Shown piece by piece: positions 1 through 9,163 of a stretch of 64,000 nucleotides of DNA. The notes under the pieces were generated by a model. The model was not told the origin of the DNA and ran no database searches. It saw nothing but the letters and a program-made list of their open reading frames with translations. The number at the start of each line of letters is the position of its first letter. Position 1 is the first letter of the stretch. Origin of the DNA: Acinetobacter brisouii CIP 110357 (lineage in GTDB: Bacteria > Pseudomonadota > Gammaproteobacteria > Pseudomonadales > Moraxellaceae); assembly GCF_000488275.1 (NCBI RefSeq), contig NZ_KI530762.1:2078971-2142970 (forward strand), in the 5' to 3' direction. The position numbers were made by a program, and so were the translations under genes.

Positions 1-293
1 TCATCGATTAGTGCTAAATGAACGTCTAAAACTAAATCAACTCCAACAGTATCCAAGCAACGTTGGCATTCCATTGGAAGTTGGGTCTCAACGTGTGCAC
101 TCAACCAAACTATTCGGTGATATGCATCCATTGATAGTTTACAGTCTACTTGAACCCATTGATTTTCAATCGATCCAGTGGATTCACGAGCGATTCGAAC
201 AAAGCTTGACAGGGGCAGTTTTCCTGACCATGTATAGCCTTGTTCAGCCCATTTAAACGGCTCAATTTTTGCCGGAAAGGTATTTGCTGACAT
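1..293 (-). CDS. yceD: YceD/DUF177 family protein, 3' end cut by window
   Basis: This is the N-terminal 97 codons of a reverse-strand gene running off the left edge. The translation begins MSANTFPAKIEPFKWAEQGY and contains the family's Cys-x-x-Cys motif as ECQRCLDTV near residue 77. YceD proteins are linked to 23S rRNA accumulation and usually precede rpmF (ribosomal protein L32), which would lie outside the window. The ATG at 293-291 has only a weak ribosome binding site, but no better in-frame start is visible. The forward-strand ORF over the same bases is a shadow. The family call rests on the Cys motif and its spacing; the missing C-terminus prevents a full check. Confidence 0.8.
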   Translation of the reverse strand, partial: MSANTFPAKIEPFKWAEQGYTWSGKLPLSSFVRIARESTGSIENQWVQVDCKLSMDAYHRIVWLSAHVETQLPMECQRCLDTVGVDLVLDVHLALID

Positions 294-388
294 AATTAAG
301 GCGACAATTCTACAAATTCATCTGAACTCTGTCAAAGTTTAAGATACAATTTTGCACTTTGAAACAGAACTATCGGGTAAATTAAGTT

Positions 389-1051
389 ATGCATTTGTTG
401 CAGCCGCAACCTAAAGTTAACACGTCATCACTTGTTCACACCCTGCCTAACTTGGATTTCACTTTGTCTTTAGACCAAGTACAACGCTTGGCATGGTCAA
501 CATGTCAGAGTGAGGCATCGCAAGTAGATTGGCTTATATTACACTTTAATCAGTGGTTTTCCCATCACAATGTGATTTTATTCAAGGGCGAGAACGAACC
601 CGAATATTTTCCTGCAACAGACCACGAACCTGCAAAAATCCAGTTTGCGCACGGTTTCTTTAATAGTGCATTGCATGAAATCAGTCACTGGACCATTGCT
701 GGCGCCAAGCGTCGTTTATTGCCTGACTTAGGCTACTGGTATGCACCTGATGGCCGCACTCAGGAACAGCAGAATCTATTTGAACAGGTTGAAATCATTC
801 CTCAAGCCATCGAATGGTTGTTTGCAGTTGCCTTTGGTCGGAAATTTCGTGTGTCTTTAGATAATCTCACTGGCGACGGTGGAGATGGAACGCTGTTTAA
901 AGACAATGTATATGCACAAGTTCAGCAGTACTTCTCTGGCGAAGCACGTCTGCCTCGTGATGCAGCACATTTTATTTCATGTATCTGTTTATGCACGCGC
1001 AATGGCAAAAGTTTACATGCAGATGAGTTTTGTCGTGAAATGTTAGATTAA
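389..1051 (+). CDS. epmC: Elongation factor P hydroxylase (EpmC/YfcM family)
   Basis: The 220-residue protein matches the EpmC family, which hydroxylates the beta-lysylated lysine of elongation factor P in the cytoplasm. The diagnostic stretch is FNSALHEISHWTIAG near residues 90-104, containing a HExxH-type putative metal site, followed by the conserved RRLLPDLGYWYAPDGRTQ segment. Length is slightly above the E. coli protein (about 180 residues), mostly because of an N-terminal extension. The first ATG has a poor ribosome binding site, so the true start may lie further in. It stands divergent from yceD and 86 bp before the yciO-like gene. The partner modification genes epmA and epmB are not in this window. 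Confidence 0.85.
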   Translation: MHLLQPQPKVNTSSLVHTLPNLDFTLSLDQVQRLAWSTCQSEASQVDWLILHFNQWFSHHNVILFKGENEPEYFPATDHEPAKIQFAHGFFNSALHEISHWTIAGAKRRLLPDLGYWYAPDGRTQEQQNLFEQVEIIPQAIEWLFAVAFGRKFRVSLDNLTGDGGDGTLFKDNVYAQVQQYFSGEARLPRDAAHFISCICLCTRNGKSLHADEFCREMLD

Positions 1052-1137
1052 AAAAATCGTTTGATAATAAACAACATTGCACCTGTTTACCGAACCGTTT
1101 CATAATATAGCCATGCACAGCGCCTAGGAGAACAACA

Positions 1138-1755
1138 ATGTTGCACTTACGAATCCACCCTGACAATCCACAACCCCGACTTATTCAACAGGCGGTTGAG
1201 CGTATTCGTGCAGGTGATGTTGTTGTGTATCCAACAGATGCTGCGTATGCCATCGGTTGCCAGATTGGAAATAAAAGCGCGATGGAGCGTATTGCTCAAA
1301 TTCGTAATTTGGGCGACAAACACCAATACGCCATTATCTGTAGTGATTTATCTGACCTTGCGACCTTTGCCAAAGTCGATAATGCCACCTATCGTTTACT
1401 TAAAGCGAATACTCCAGCAGTAACCACCTATATTTTACAGGCAACCAGCGAAGTTCCACGCCGCCTGATGCACCCAAAGAAAAAAACCATTGGTTTACGT
1501 GTTCCAAGCAACCCGATCTGCCAAATGCTACTCAAAGAGCTTGGTGAACCATTATTGACCAGTACACTTATTCTTCCTGGTCAGAATGACCCGCTCGATG
1601 ACCCTTATGAAATCGAGATGCAATTAGGTAAACGCATTGATGTGTTTATTGATGGTGGTTTTGGCACACTGACTACAACCAGTGTTGTCGATTTATCAGG
1701 TGATTCACCTGTTGTGATTCGTCGTGGTGTTGGCGATGTGAGCATGTTTGAGTAG
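1138..1755 (+). CDS. yciO: YciO family protein (YrdC/Sua5-like fold)
   Basis: This 205-residue protein belongs to the YrdC/TsaC fold family and resembles E. coli YciO more than TsaC: it has VVYPTDAAYAIGC near residues 29-41, IRNLGDKHQYAIICSDLSDL near 56-75 and a closing VVIRRGVGDV. TsaC makes threonylcarbamoyl-adenylate for tRNA t6A; the role of YciO itself is less certain. The start is supported by AGGAG shortly before the ATG. In enterobacteria yciO also lies near rluB, and here rluB follows after scpA-scpB, so the neighbourhood is conserved. It probably starts the transcription unit yciO-scpA-scpB-rluB, although 181 bp separate it from scpA. Confidence 0.85.
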   Translation: MLHLRIHPDNPQPRLIQQAVERIRAGDVVVYPTDAAYAIGCQIGNKSAMERIAQIRNLGDKHQYAIICSDLSDLATFAKVDNATYRLLKANTPAVTTYILQATSEVPRRLMHPKKKTIGLRVPSNPICQMLLKELGEPLLTSTLILPGQNDPLDDPYEIEMQLGKRIDVFIDGGFGTLTTTSVVDLSGDSPVVIRRGVGDVSMFE

Positions 1756-1936
1756 CGAAAAATTTAACCTTTTATGATTTTTATCGGAAATATTGTGTAT
1801 TTTCGTTTCATTCGAGGTGCGAATGTCATAAAATGGTAAACTTTCGAGGTGTTGAAAATTGTTTTCTTTTTCTTCCCCGTCATTTTACGCTGTAGACTCC
1901 TCATGCTTTTGAAAATTCGCGTGGCCTAATATTGTA

Positions 1937-2728
1937 ATGAATCAAGTGCTTCACTCCACGATGGAATCTGCTCCACACATTCGTGTTCTGGATGAATGGC
2001 AAGAAACCATTCCTGAAGATTTATATATTCCTCCTGCCGCCTTTGAAATTTTACTCGAGCACTTCGAGGGACCACTCGACTTTTTAATTTATCTGATTCA
2101 AAAAAATGGCTTCGACTTGCTGCAACTCGATATTGCACCGATTGCCAGCCAATATTTACAGTATATGGATGCCATGAAGTCGCTCAATATTGAGCTCACT
2201 GCAGACTATATGGTTATGGCAGCATTATTGGCAGATTTAAAATCACGCCTGTTATTGCCAAAACCCAAAAATATTGAATTAGAAAAAGATCCTAAACAAC
2301 AACTGATTGACCGTCTAGAAACCTATTTGCGTATTAAAAAGGCAGCTGAACGTCTTGGGCAATTTTCCATTCTTGAGCGTGATACCTTTAATATTAATGT
2401 CAATTTAGGACAAAGTACCGCTGTTTACGAAGGTTATAGTGTCGATTTGCTCAAAGATGCACTGTTTTGTGTCTTTAACCGCCCCGAACCCGTTGTTCAT
2501 CAAGTGCAACAAGAGCCTGTTTTACTTGAAGAACGGATTGCTTATATTGAACTCATGCTTGAATCAGGGAAAGTTTTAAACTTTTCTGCCTTACTCAAAC
2601 CAAGTCAAGGTAAAATGGGTATGGTCGTGACCTTTATGGCAATTTTAGAGCTTACCCGCCAGCAAAAAGTTCAGATTGTTGCAACAGGGATTGAAGCACC
2701 GCTTGCAATTCAGGGAGTCGCTGCATGA
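1937..2728 (+). CDS. scpA: Segregation and condensation protein ScpA
   Basis: ScpA is the kleisin subunit that bridges the SMC heads in bacterial condensin. The 263-residue protein carries the family hallmark FEGPLDFLIYLIQKNGFDLLQ near residues 44-64, then IELTADYMVMAALLADLKSRLLLP around 86-109, and a C-terminal winged-helix region. Its stop codon overlaps the scpB start as ATGA, a common sign of translational coupling in a complex. The partner smc is about 16 kb away on the other strand. The reverse ORF over its 5' end is a shadow. Confidence 0.95.
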   Translation: MNQVLHSTMESAPHIRVLDEWQETIPEDLYIPPAAFEILLEHFEGPLDFLIYLIQKNGFDLLQLDIAPIASQYLQYMDAMKSLNIELTADYMVMAALLADLKSRLLLPKPKNIELEKDPKQQLIDRLETYLRIKKAAERLGQFSILERDTFNINVNLGQSTAVYEGYSVDLLKDALFCVFNRPEPVVHQVQQEPVLLEERIAYIELMLESGKVLNFSALLKPSQGKMGMVVTFMAILELTRQQKVQIVATGIEAPLAIQGVAA

Positions 2729-3312
2729 GTGTGAATAGCATGACCATGTCGATTGATGAGTTGCATCATGAAGTTTTAATGCAATTAGAAGCCATTATTT
2801 TTGCCAGCGATGCCCCTGTGTCGATTGCTCGTTTAAAAGAAGCTTTTCAAAATCAATATACCAAACAACAATTACATCAATATTTGCAGCAACTGGCCGT
2901 GTTACAGCATGGCCGCTCTATTGAGCTGATTGAAACCGCACAGGGCTTCCGTTTTCAAGTCCGCGCCAAATATCGACAGGTGATTACTCAGACTTGGCCA
3001 GAACGACCAACGCGATTATCACCTTCTCTACTCGAAACGCTGGCTGTGGTGGCTTATCACCAGCCAGTAACCCGTGCAGATATTGAACAAATTCGTGGAG
3101 TGAGCAACAACAGTCAAATTTTGCGCACATTATTTGACTTTAACTGGATTAAAGAATCTGGTTTTCGTGAACTCCCTGGACGACCGGCGCTGTTGATTAC
3201 AACGCCCCAATTTTTGAATGCTTTTGGTTTAGCTTCGCTAAGCCAGTTGCCTCCCCTGCAGGATGCCAAGGAAGCTTTCATGACACTTGATGCCCAAGCA
3301 GCAAAGTCGTGA
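2725..3312 (+). CDS. scpB: Segregation and condensation protein ScpB
   Basis: ScpB dimers bind ScpA and complete the SMC-ScpAB condensin. The 195-residue protein has tandem winged-helix domains, with EAIIFASDAPVSIARLKEAF near residues 22-41 and the strongly conserved LLETLAVVAYHQPVTRADIE and IRGVSNNSQILRTL segments around residues 101-137. The start overlaps the scpA stop by 4 bp. A second Met at residue 6 or 8 could also serve as start. rluB follows after 42 bp, as in many gammaproteobacteria. Confidence 0.95.
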   Translation: MSVNSMTMSIDELHHEVLMQLEAIIFASDAPVSIARLKEAFQNQYTKQQLHQYLQQLAVLQHGRSIELIETAQGFRFQVRAKYRQVITQTWPERPTRLSPSLLETLAVVAYHQPVTRADIEQIRGVSNNSQILRTLFDFNWIKESGFRELPGRPALLITTPQFLNAFGLASLSQLPPLQDAKEAFMTLDAQAAKS

Positions 3313-3354
3313 ATAGGTGGACTGTTGATTGATTAATTCTAAGGTTATGCTGTC

Positions 3355-4302
3355 ATGAGTGAAAAACTACAGAAGGTTTTAGCGCGTATTGGTTTGGGTT
3401 CTCGCCGTTATATGGAAGAAGTCATTGCCGCTGGTCGTGTAAGCGTGAATGGTAAAATTGCCCAAGTGGGTGAACGCATCGAACCAACCGATGAGCTACG
3501 TATTGATGGTCGTAAAGTTCAATTCCAGATTGAAGATGAAATTCGCCGCCGCGTACTGATTTATTACAAACCAGAAGGTGAAATCTGCTCACGTAATGAT
3601 CCAGAAAAGCGCCCGACCGTGTTTGATAATTTGCCACAAATTAGCAATGATCGTTGGGTTATGGTTGGCCGCCTCGACATCAACAGTACAGGTTTATTGT
3701 TATTCACAAACGATGGTGAACTGGCAAACCGTTTAATGCACCCTTCAAATGAAATTGAACGTGAATATGCAGTGCGTGTTATGGGTGAAGTCACCAAAGA
3801 AATGCGCAACAATTTGCTTAAAGGCGTCACTCTTGACGATGGCCCAGCAAAATTTGAATCATTTTCTGACTTGGGTGGTGAAGGGATTAACCGCTGGTAT
3901 CAAGTTGTAGTGAAAGAAGGACGTAACCGTGAAGTACGTCGTCTATTTGAATCTCAAGGTTTAAAAGTGAGCCGCTTGTTGCGTACTCGCTATGGCTCAG
4001 TCATGTTACCTCGTGAATTACGTACAGGACGCTGGATGGAACTGGATAAACAAGATATTGACAATCTGGTTAAACAGGTTGAATTGAAACCACGTCAAGG
4101 TACAGGTTTATATGGTATGGCAAAACGTCGTGCCGAGCGTATGACTGAAAAACCAATGGCAGCACGTCGTGGTGGTTTCCTCCGCCAACAGCGCCGTGAT
4201 AGCGATACCCCACAGCAGCCACAACAGCAGGCGAATCCTTCTAGCAGCAATGGTGGACAACGTAAGCCAGCTGGTCAAGGTAAAAACTTCAAAAAATTCT
4301 AA
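3355..4302 (+). CDS. rluB: 23S rRNA pseudouridine synthase RluB
   Basis: RluB isomerises U2605 (E. coli numbering) of 23S rRNA. Residues 1-60 form an S4 RNA-binding domain (EKLQKVLARIGLGSRRYMEE). The RsuA-type catalytic motif GRLDINSTGLLLFTNDGEL lies near residues 102-120 and its Asp is the predicted nucleophile. GRNREVRRLFESQGLKVSRL near 194-213 fits the family. The last 60 residues are a Gln/Arg/Pro-rich, probably disordered basic tail, variable in this family and likely to add RNA affinity. The 315-residue length is normal for a tailed RluB. Two hairpins follow, the second a terminator shared with bioD from the other side. Confidence 0.93.
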   Translation: MSEKLQKVLARIGLGSRRYMEEVIAAGRVSVNGKIAQVGERIEPTDELRIDGRKVQFQIEDEIRRRVLIYYKPEGEICSRNDPEKRPTVFDNLPQISNDRWVMVGRLDINSTGLLLFTNDGELANRLMHPSNEIEREYAVRVMGEVTKEMRNNLLKGVTLDDGPAKFESFSDLGGEGINRWYQVVVKEGRNREVRRLFESQGLKVSRLLRTRYGSVMLPRELRTGRWMELDKQDIDNLVKQVELKPRQGTGLYGMAKRRAERMTEKPMAARRGGFLRQQRRDSDTPQQPQQQANPSSSNGGQRKPAGQGKNFKKF

Positions 4303-4316
4303 TTCGAACATTCACC

Positions 4317-4341
4317 TTTATGCCTTGATTTGAGGCATAAA
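4317..4341 (+). terminator. Hairpin after rluB
   Basis: An 8-bp inverted repeat (TTTATGCC and GGCATAAA around a 9-base loop) starts 15 bp after the rluB stop. It lacks a T-run, so it is more likely an RNA 3'-end stabiliser or auxiliary hairpin than a complete terminator. Confidence 0.4.
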
Positions 4342-4370
4342 GATCATGACTTGATCGAAATGCTAGCCAT

Positions 4371-4404
4371 AAAAAAGATGAGTAACAATGCTCATCTTTT
4401 TTTT
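4371..4404. terminator. Bidirectional terminator rluB/bioD
   Basis: Stem GATGAG/CTCATC, loop of eight bases, flanked by six A on one side and eight T on the other. It sits between the convergent rluB and bioD genes and can work for both strands. Confidence 0.85.
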
Positions 4405-4415
4405 GATTTTTACAA

Positions 4416-5063
4416 TTAAGCGACCAGAACAGGTACATCAATCCACACGGTATCAGGGAAATGTTCTGCCAAATAGGCTTTGAGCAACTGCCGTGTATCT
4501 TTGGCAATGATCTCATCTTGTGAGTCATCATTAAGATTATAGGCCAATGCATACAATGGAATCTGACGCGCTTTTAAGGCTTCAAGACTCAACAAGGTAT
4601 GATTGATGCTACCCAAACGTCCTGAAGACACCAATACGACAGGATAACCCTGCTGTTTCACAAAATCGATAGTCAACAAACGACGGGTTAAAGGCACCAT
4701 TAAACCACCTGCACCTTCCAGTAACACGACGTCATAGCGCTGTGCCAAAGTTTCAGTTGCGGCATTGATTTTTGCAAAATCAATCTCACGCCCATCCAGT
4801 TCACTGGCCAAATGTGGCGATGCAGGATAAGTAAAAATTTCTGGCATGGTCAGCTTTTCATGATCTTCTGGCAACCAACCTGTCGCCATGATTTCACGGT
4901 GCTTTTCCAAATCTTCAGACACATCAACATTGCCCGTCTGGATCAGTTTCTGGGTAATGACTTTTTGCTGTTGCTCTGCCAAGGTTTTCGCCAAAAATCC
5001 CGTGGCGAAGGTCTTCCCAATTCCTGTATCGATACCACTGATAAAATAAATTTGGGCGCTCAT
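4416..5063 (-). CDS. bioD: Dethiobiotin synthetase BioD
   Basis: BioD closes the ureido ring of 7,8-diaminopelargonate with CO2 and ATP to give dethiobiotin. The P-loop appears as GIDTGIGKTFATG near residues 8-20, and LLEGAGGLMVPL near 105-116 is the conserved glycine-rich motif. I place the start at the ATG at 5063, preceded by GGAGGT; the open frame extends 40 codons further upstream but only through the end of bioC. That gives 215 residues, normal for BioD. The gene overlaps the bioC stop by 4 bp and is the last gene of the biotin cluster. bioB (biotin synthase) is not in this window. Confidence 0.93.
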   Translation of the reverse strand: MSAQIYFISGIDTGIGKTFATGFLAKTLAEQQQKVITQKLIQTGNVDVSEDLEKHREIMATGWLPEDHEKLTMPEIFTYPASPHLASELDGREIDFAKINAATETLAQRYDVVLLEGAGGLMVPLTRRLLTIDFVKQQGYPVVLVSSGRLGSINHTLLSLEALKARQIPLYALAYNLNDDSQDEIIAKDTRQLLKAYLAEHFPDTVWIDVPVLVA

Positions 5064-5836
5064 GTCAACCTCCGAGCAATGATATAAATAGGATGATAAG
5101 TCAGTGGATACTGCTGTTGTGACTGCACTGATTTGAGCTGTGCATAATCCGCATAAAACTGCTGCAAACGCTGCTTTGTCCATGCAAAGTCACGATTGGT
5201 TGCGGTGACACCTGTGGCTTTCAGATGTTTTAACACATCACGTGGCTGCGCAAACTCAAGTTCAATCAGTTCCTGTTCAGCATGCATCACTTCAAAACCT
5301 TGCTGTTCAAGCAAAGTTTGTAACTGTTCTAATGAATAGTAATCTAAGCCCTGACCAATCAATTGCTTGATTTGCCATAGGTTCTTTGAACCAAAGGTTG
5401 AAAAACACAACCAGCCTTGCGAGTTTAAAGCAGCATGGATTTTTGCAAAAACTGCCGATAAATCCTGCATCCATTGCAATGCGGAACTCGACACCACCGC
5501 CGCAAGTGCATTTGGAAAGGCAAGTTTTTCAGCATCACCGATACAGAACTCAACCTGCTGTTCAGGAAAAAATTCCATCACCTCAGCATACAAGTCATTG
5601 ACGACATAATGCTGCACAGCAAACTGTTGCTGTAACAAGCGAGTCAGCGTACCTGAGCCACAACCGATTTCAAAAATTCGCGGCAACTGCTCAGGGCAAA
5701 ACTGTTGTATCAACTGCGCTAGATGTTCACATATCTGCTGCTGTGCCACAGCTTGTAGCGTATAAGTTTCACGGGCTTTAGCAAAACGCTGCTGGATCAC
5801 GCTTTTATCGAGTGAAGTCATCTGATTCACAACCAT
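5060..5836 (-). CDS. bioC: Malonyl-ACP O-methyltransferase BioC
   Basis: BioC methylates malonyl-ACP with S-adenosylmethionine so that fatty-acid synthesis can elongate it to pimeloyl-ACP methyl ester. The SAM motif I is FEIGCGSGTLTRLL near residues 55-68; VVSSSALQWMQDL near 112-124 is the methyltransferase post-motif. Length (258 residues) agrees with E. coli BioC (251). The start overlaps the 3' end of bioF by 10 bp; a second Met at residue 6 is possible. Together with the BioH-like esterase this gives a BioC-BioH type pimelate route. Confidence 0.92.
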   Translation of the reverse strand: MVVNQMTSLDKSVIQQRFAKARETYTLQAVAQQQICEHLAQLIQQFCPEQLPRIFEIGCGSGTLTRLLQQQFAVQHYVVNDLYAEVMEFFPEQQVEFCIGDAEKLAFPNALAAVVSSSALQWMQDLSAVFAKIHAALNSQGWLCFSTFGSKNLWQIKQLIGQGLDYYSLEQLQTLLEQQGFEVMHAEQELIELEFAQPRDVLKHLKATGVTATNRDFAWTKQRLQQFYADYAQLKSVQSQQQYPLTYHPIYIIARRLT

Positions 5837-6984
5837 TGTACCAAGGCTTCAAGCGCATCCTGCTGGGTGTGTGCTGTTAGCGACACCCGTAACCGCGCAG
5901 CATTTTTCGGAACTGTTGGCGGGCGTACAGGCATGACATAAAAACCATGCTGCTGTAAGTCTTTTGCTTTTGCCACGGCTTGATCACTCGCACCAATCAC
6001 AATCGGCACAATATGCGTGGTCGATGGACTATCATAACCACGTGCCAAGACTTGCTGTTGTAAGTAGTGACTGGTTTGTGCCAAATGTTGGCGCTCAGCC
6101 GTTAAACCTTGCATATGCTCAAAAATAAATTTTGTCCAAGCAATATTCACAGGTGGCAAGGCGGTACTGAAAATCAATGGGCGCATGCTATTGATCAAAT
6201 AGGCTTTAATGATTGGATCACACAACAAATAGCCACCAACTGAAGCAATGGCTTTCCCAAATGTACCCACCAAGAAATCGATCTCTTCAATACATTGATG
6301 CTGCTCTGCACAGCCCAAGCCACGTTCACCACGCACCCCAATTGCATGAGCTTCATCAACATACAGCATGACTTTGGCAAACTGGCGTTTAATCGCCACC
6401 AATGCCGTTAGATCGGTTTCATCCCCATCCATACTGAAAATACTTTCAGTCACCACAATAATCCGATCAATCTCGGCATCGTCATGATATTTTTCGAGCA
6501 GGCTTTGCAAATGCTGCAAATCATTGTGCCGATAACGGACATACTTGGCAGCACTCAGACGAATCCCGTCAATCATACTGGCATGTACCAGTTTATCTGC
6601 CAAAATCAGGGTTTTACTGTCTGCCACCGCAGGTAAAATCCCGACATTCATATGATAGCCACTATTGAACAGTAATGCCGCACGCCCAGCAAACGCTTGA
6701 GAAAGGCTGTGCTCCAAGTCGGCATATTCAGGGAAATTTCCTGTCAACAAACGCGATGACGAGCTAGTCAAATAGCACTCTGCCACTGGGTATTGGGCAA
6801 AAAATTGCTCGCGTAAACTCACTTCTGCGGCAAGTCCCAAATAGTCATTGGATGACAGGTTCAGCATCTGCTGCCCTGCTATTTCGATGTACTGCCCATG
6901 CTGGCGGTTTTCGGTAAATTGGCGATAGTTGCCTTGTTGTTTTAACTGGTCAAGCTGTACTGCATAGTGTTCAAGCAGGGACAT
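5827..6984 (-). CDS. bioF: 8-amino-7-oxononanoate synthase BioF
   Basis: This PLP-dependent alpha-oxoamine synthase condenses pimeloyl-ACP with alanine. The PLP-binding lysine lies in [15 protein letters not shown] near residues 238-252; [18 protein letters not shown] near 204-221 carries the Asp and His that hold the cofactor; [10 protein letters not shown] near 74-83 is also conserved. The 385-residue length is standard. The start ATG at 6984 overlaps the bioA stop by 14 bp and has GGAGAAG upstream inside bioA. Order bioA-bioF-bioC-bioD on one strand with overlaps indicates an operon. Confidence 0.96.
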   Translation of the reverse strand: MSLLEHYAVQLDQLKQQGNYRQFTENRQHGQYIEIAGQQMLNLSSNDYLGLAAEVSLREQFFAQYPVAECYLTSSSSRLLTGNFPEYADLEHSLSQAFAGRAALLFNSGYHMNVGILPAVADSKTLILADKLVHASMIDGIRLSAAKYVRYRHNDLQHLQSLLEKYHDDAEIDRIIVVTESIFSMDGDETDLTALVAIKRQFAKVMLYVDEAHAIGVRGERGLGCAEQHQCIEEIDFLVGTFGKAIASVGGYLLCDPIIKAYLINSMRPLIFSTALPPVNIAWTKFIFEHMQGLTAERQHLAQTSHYLQQQVLARGYDSPSTTHIVPIVIGASDQAVAKAKDLQQHGFYVMPVRPPTVPKNAARLRVSLTAHTQQDALEALVQWL

Positions 6985-8266
6985 TCGCTTCTCCTGAGGT
7001 TATTTCTGCGACCACCGCTTTGAGTTCACGTAATAAAAATTCTAATTCTTCGGGACGAATCACATAAGGCGGCATGACATACACCAGTTTGCCAAATGGG
7101 CGTACCCAGATGCCACGCGCAACAAATTGCTGTTGCAAGCTCGCCATATTGACGGCTTCGGTTAGTTCCACTACACCAATTGCACCCAGTACACGGACAT
7201 CAGCCACATGTTCCAAGTCAGCAAGTGGAGCCAAGCCTTGTTTTAAATGTTGTTCAATACGCTGAATATTGGCTTGCCAGTCCTGAGACAACAGCAACTT
7301 GGTACTCGCAACTGCCACTGCACATGCCAATGGGTTTGCCATAAAGGTCGGGCCGTGCATAAACACACCTGCCTCGCCTTTAGAAATGGTTTCTGCCACA
7401 TGTCGCGTGGTCAAGGTTGCAGCCAGTGTCATATAACCGCCCGTTAGCCCTTTACCAATACACATAATGTCAGGCTCAACCCCGGCATGTTCCCAAGCAA
7501 AGAGCTTACCTGTACGTCCAAAACCTGTGGCGATTTCATCAAAAATCAGCAAAATATTATATTTCTGACAAAGCAGTTTGGCTTGGCGCAAATATTCAGG
7601 ATGATAAAAACGCATCCCGCCTGCACCTTGTACAATCGGTTCAATAATCAGTGCCGCAATATTTTGGTGCTGTTGCTCCAAGGTTTTTGCCAGTTCAGCA
7701 ATATCCTGAGCATCCCATTCACCATCAAAACGGCTTTGCGGTGCTGGAACAAAATAACGAATCGGTAAACATGAACCAAAAATCTGATGCATACCTGTCA
7801 CTGGGTCACACACCGACATGGCATTCCATGTATCGCCGTGATAGCCCGAACGCGTGGTAATAAAATTGGTTTTTTGTGGCTTGCCTTGCGCTGTCCAGTA
7901 CTGCACTGCCATTTTCAGTGCAACTTCAACTGACACCGAACCCGAGTCTGCATAGAAGATTTTATCGAGCGATGGCGGCACAATTTCAAGCAGTGCCTTA
8001 CCCAGCTCAATCGCAGGGTCGTGGGTAAATCCACCAAACATGATATGTGACATGCGTTGTAACTGATCGGTGACCGCCTGATTCAGCACAGGATGATTGT
8101 AACCATGAATCGCACACCACCAAGAGGACATACCATCGATGAGTTGACGACCATCATCCAGTTCAATGGTCGATGCAAAAGCTTGCTTAACCTTAAATGT
8201 GGGTAATGGATTAATCATTGATGTATATGGATGCCATAAGTGTTGTGCATCAAATAAATCTGTCAT
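6971..8266 (-). CDS. bioA: Adenosylmethionine-8-amino-7-oxononanoate aminotransferase BioA
   Basis: BioA transfers an amino group from S-adenosylmethionine to 8-amino-7-oxononanoate. It opens with the BioA signature [15 protein letters not shown] (residues 10-24), has [16 protein letters not shown] near 45-60, and the PLP lysine in [18 protein letters not shown] near residues 270-287. The 431 residues match the family. AGGTGG stands eight bases before the ATG. The 80-bp gap to the BioH-like gene contains nested inverted repeats, described separately. It is most likely the first of four overlapping genes, with or without the BioH-like gene in front. Confidence 0.96.
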   Translation of the reverse strand: MTDLFDAQHLWHPYTSMINPLPTFKVKQAFASTIELDDGRQLIDGMSSWWCAIHGYNHPVLNQAVTDQLQRMSHIMFGGFTHDPAIELGKALLEIVPPSLDKIFYADSGSVSVEVALKMAVQYWTAQGKPQKTNFITTRSGYHGDTWNAMSVCDPVTGMHQIFGSCLPIRYFVPAPQSRFDGEWDAQDIAELAKTLEQQHQNIAALIIEPIVQGAGGMRFYHPEYLRQAKLLCQKYNILLIFDEIATGFGRTGKLFAWEHAGVEPDIMCIGKGLTGGYMTLAATLTTRHVAETISKGEAGVFMHGPTFMANPLACAVAVASTKLLLSQDWQANIQRIEQHLKQGLAPLADLEHVADVRVLGAIGVVELTEAVNMASLQQQFVARGIWVRPFGKLVYVMPPYVIRPEELEFLLRELKAVVAEITSGEANVPA

Positions 8267-8312
8267 CCAAAACCACCTTTTTTAACCTCAATGGCACTGA
8301 TGTTAATCCGTT

Positions 8313-8336
8313 TCTGGCATGGATGCCATTGCCAGA
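8313..8336. promoter_or_regulatory. Nested inverted repeats upstream of bioA
   Basis: In the gap before bioA, TCTGGCA at 8313-8319 is mirrored by TGCCAGA at 8330-8336. Nested in it is TGGCAT, two bases, ATGCCA at 8315-8328. Both pairs are perfect. The site lies about 50 bp upstream of the bioA start codon and could be an operator or an RNA hairpin. It does not resemble the BirA operator of E. coli. Function is inferred from position only. Confidence 0.4.
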
Positions 8337-8346
8337 TCAGTCAAAT

Positions 8347-9075
8347 TCAGGCAAACGACGCTTCAGTCAGAAATTGACAAATTTGTTCAGCGGCAAGCAC
8401 TGGATGGGTCACAGGAAAGGCATGACTTAGTTCTGGCAACATCGTGATATGTGCTGCTTTAGCAGAAAAATCAGGGACTTTTTGTACAATCTGGTAAGGA
8501 ACGACTGCATCCTGTTCGGTAAAGATAAAACAAGCCGAATTGGCATATTGCAACCATTTATCGACCAAGTTTAAATCCTGCAACAGAATCAAGCCTTGCA
8601 ATAACAACTCATTTTCTGGGGGATTGGCAGTATTTTGTAAAGTGAGCCAGTGCTGTTTCGCCTGTGCATCGCCACGGCAAATATTCAGATAAAAACGTTT
8701 GAGTGTGGCTTGAGGATTTTGCTGAAAGGCTTGGAAAAACTGAGTAAATTCAGTTTCAGGCATGGCACAAGACCAGTTTTCCTGTGCCACAAAACAGGGA
8801 TTACTGGCTAAGTTAATCAGTGTTTTTTGCTGTCCTGTGAGTTGTTGATAGGCATCAACCAGTAACAGTGCCAATTGTCCGCCCAGTGACCAGCCGATGA
8901 CGACATCTACATCCGCAATACAGGCAAGCATCTGCTGTTTTTGAGTAGGGTCAAACCAGTCAAAAATATCGGCCAGTTCCACCCGATGCCCAACTTGCTG
9001 TAATGCCTGTTGCAATGGCATCAGGGGTGCAGTTCCTACACTCCAACCTGTAATCAGCAAGATTTTCTTTGGCAT
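8347..9075 (-). CDS. bioH: BioH-like alpha/beta-hydrolase (pimeloyl-ACP methyl ester esterase)
   Basis: The alpha/beta-hydrolase fold is shown by the nucleophile elbow VIGWSLGGQLALL near residues 65-77, an acid residue in FTEQDAVVPY and the catalytic His in LSHAFPVTHP near the C-terminus. NLASNPCFVAQENW and GLILLQDLNLVDKWLQ align with the corresponding parts of E. coli BioH, which removes the methyl group from pimeloyl-ACP methyl ester. Its place directly before bioA supports this role. I chose the ATG at 9075 (MPKKILLITGW), 15 codons inside the longest frame, because it has AACAGG upstream and starts at the first beta strand, giving 242 residues. The assignment within this broad fold family remains an inference. 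Confidence 0.75.
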   Translation of the reverse strand: MPKKILLITGWSVGTAPLMPLQQALQQVGHRVELADIFDWFDPTQKQQMLACIADVDVVIGWSLGGQLALLLVDAYQQLTGQQKTLINLASNPCFVAQENWSCAMPETEFTQFFQAFQQNPQATLKRFYLNICRGDAQAKQHWLTLQNTANPPENELLLQGLILLQDLNLVDKWLQYANSACFIFTEQDAVVPYQIVQKVPDFSAKAAHITMLPELSHAFPVTHPVLAAEQICQFLTEASFA

Positions 9076-9163
9076 CGACCTGTTCTCATCTACAACGATA
9101 TGCGTAGCAGTATAAGACAAAGCTTTTATGATCGATGTGCAAGATCTACCATTTTTAGCGTGA

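Noticed and set aside
11..256. Forward 81-residue ORF at the left edge
   Set aside because: It is the shadow of the yceD-like gene on the other strand, whose CxxC motif and start are clear.
8263..8346. Classical BirA operator before bioA
   Set aside because: The E. coli-type TTGTAAACC half-sites are absent, and the local BirA has no DNA-binding domain.
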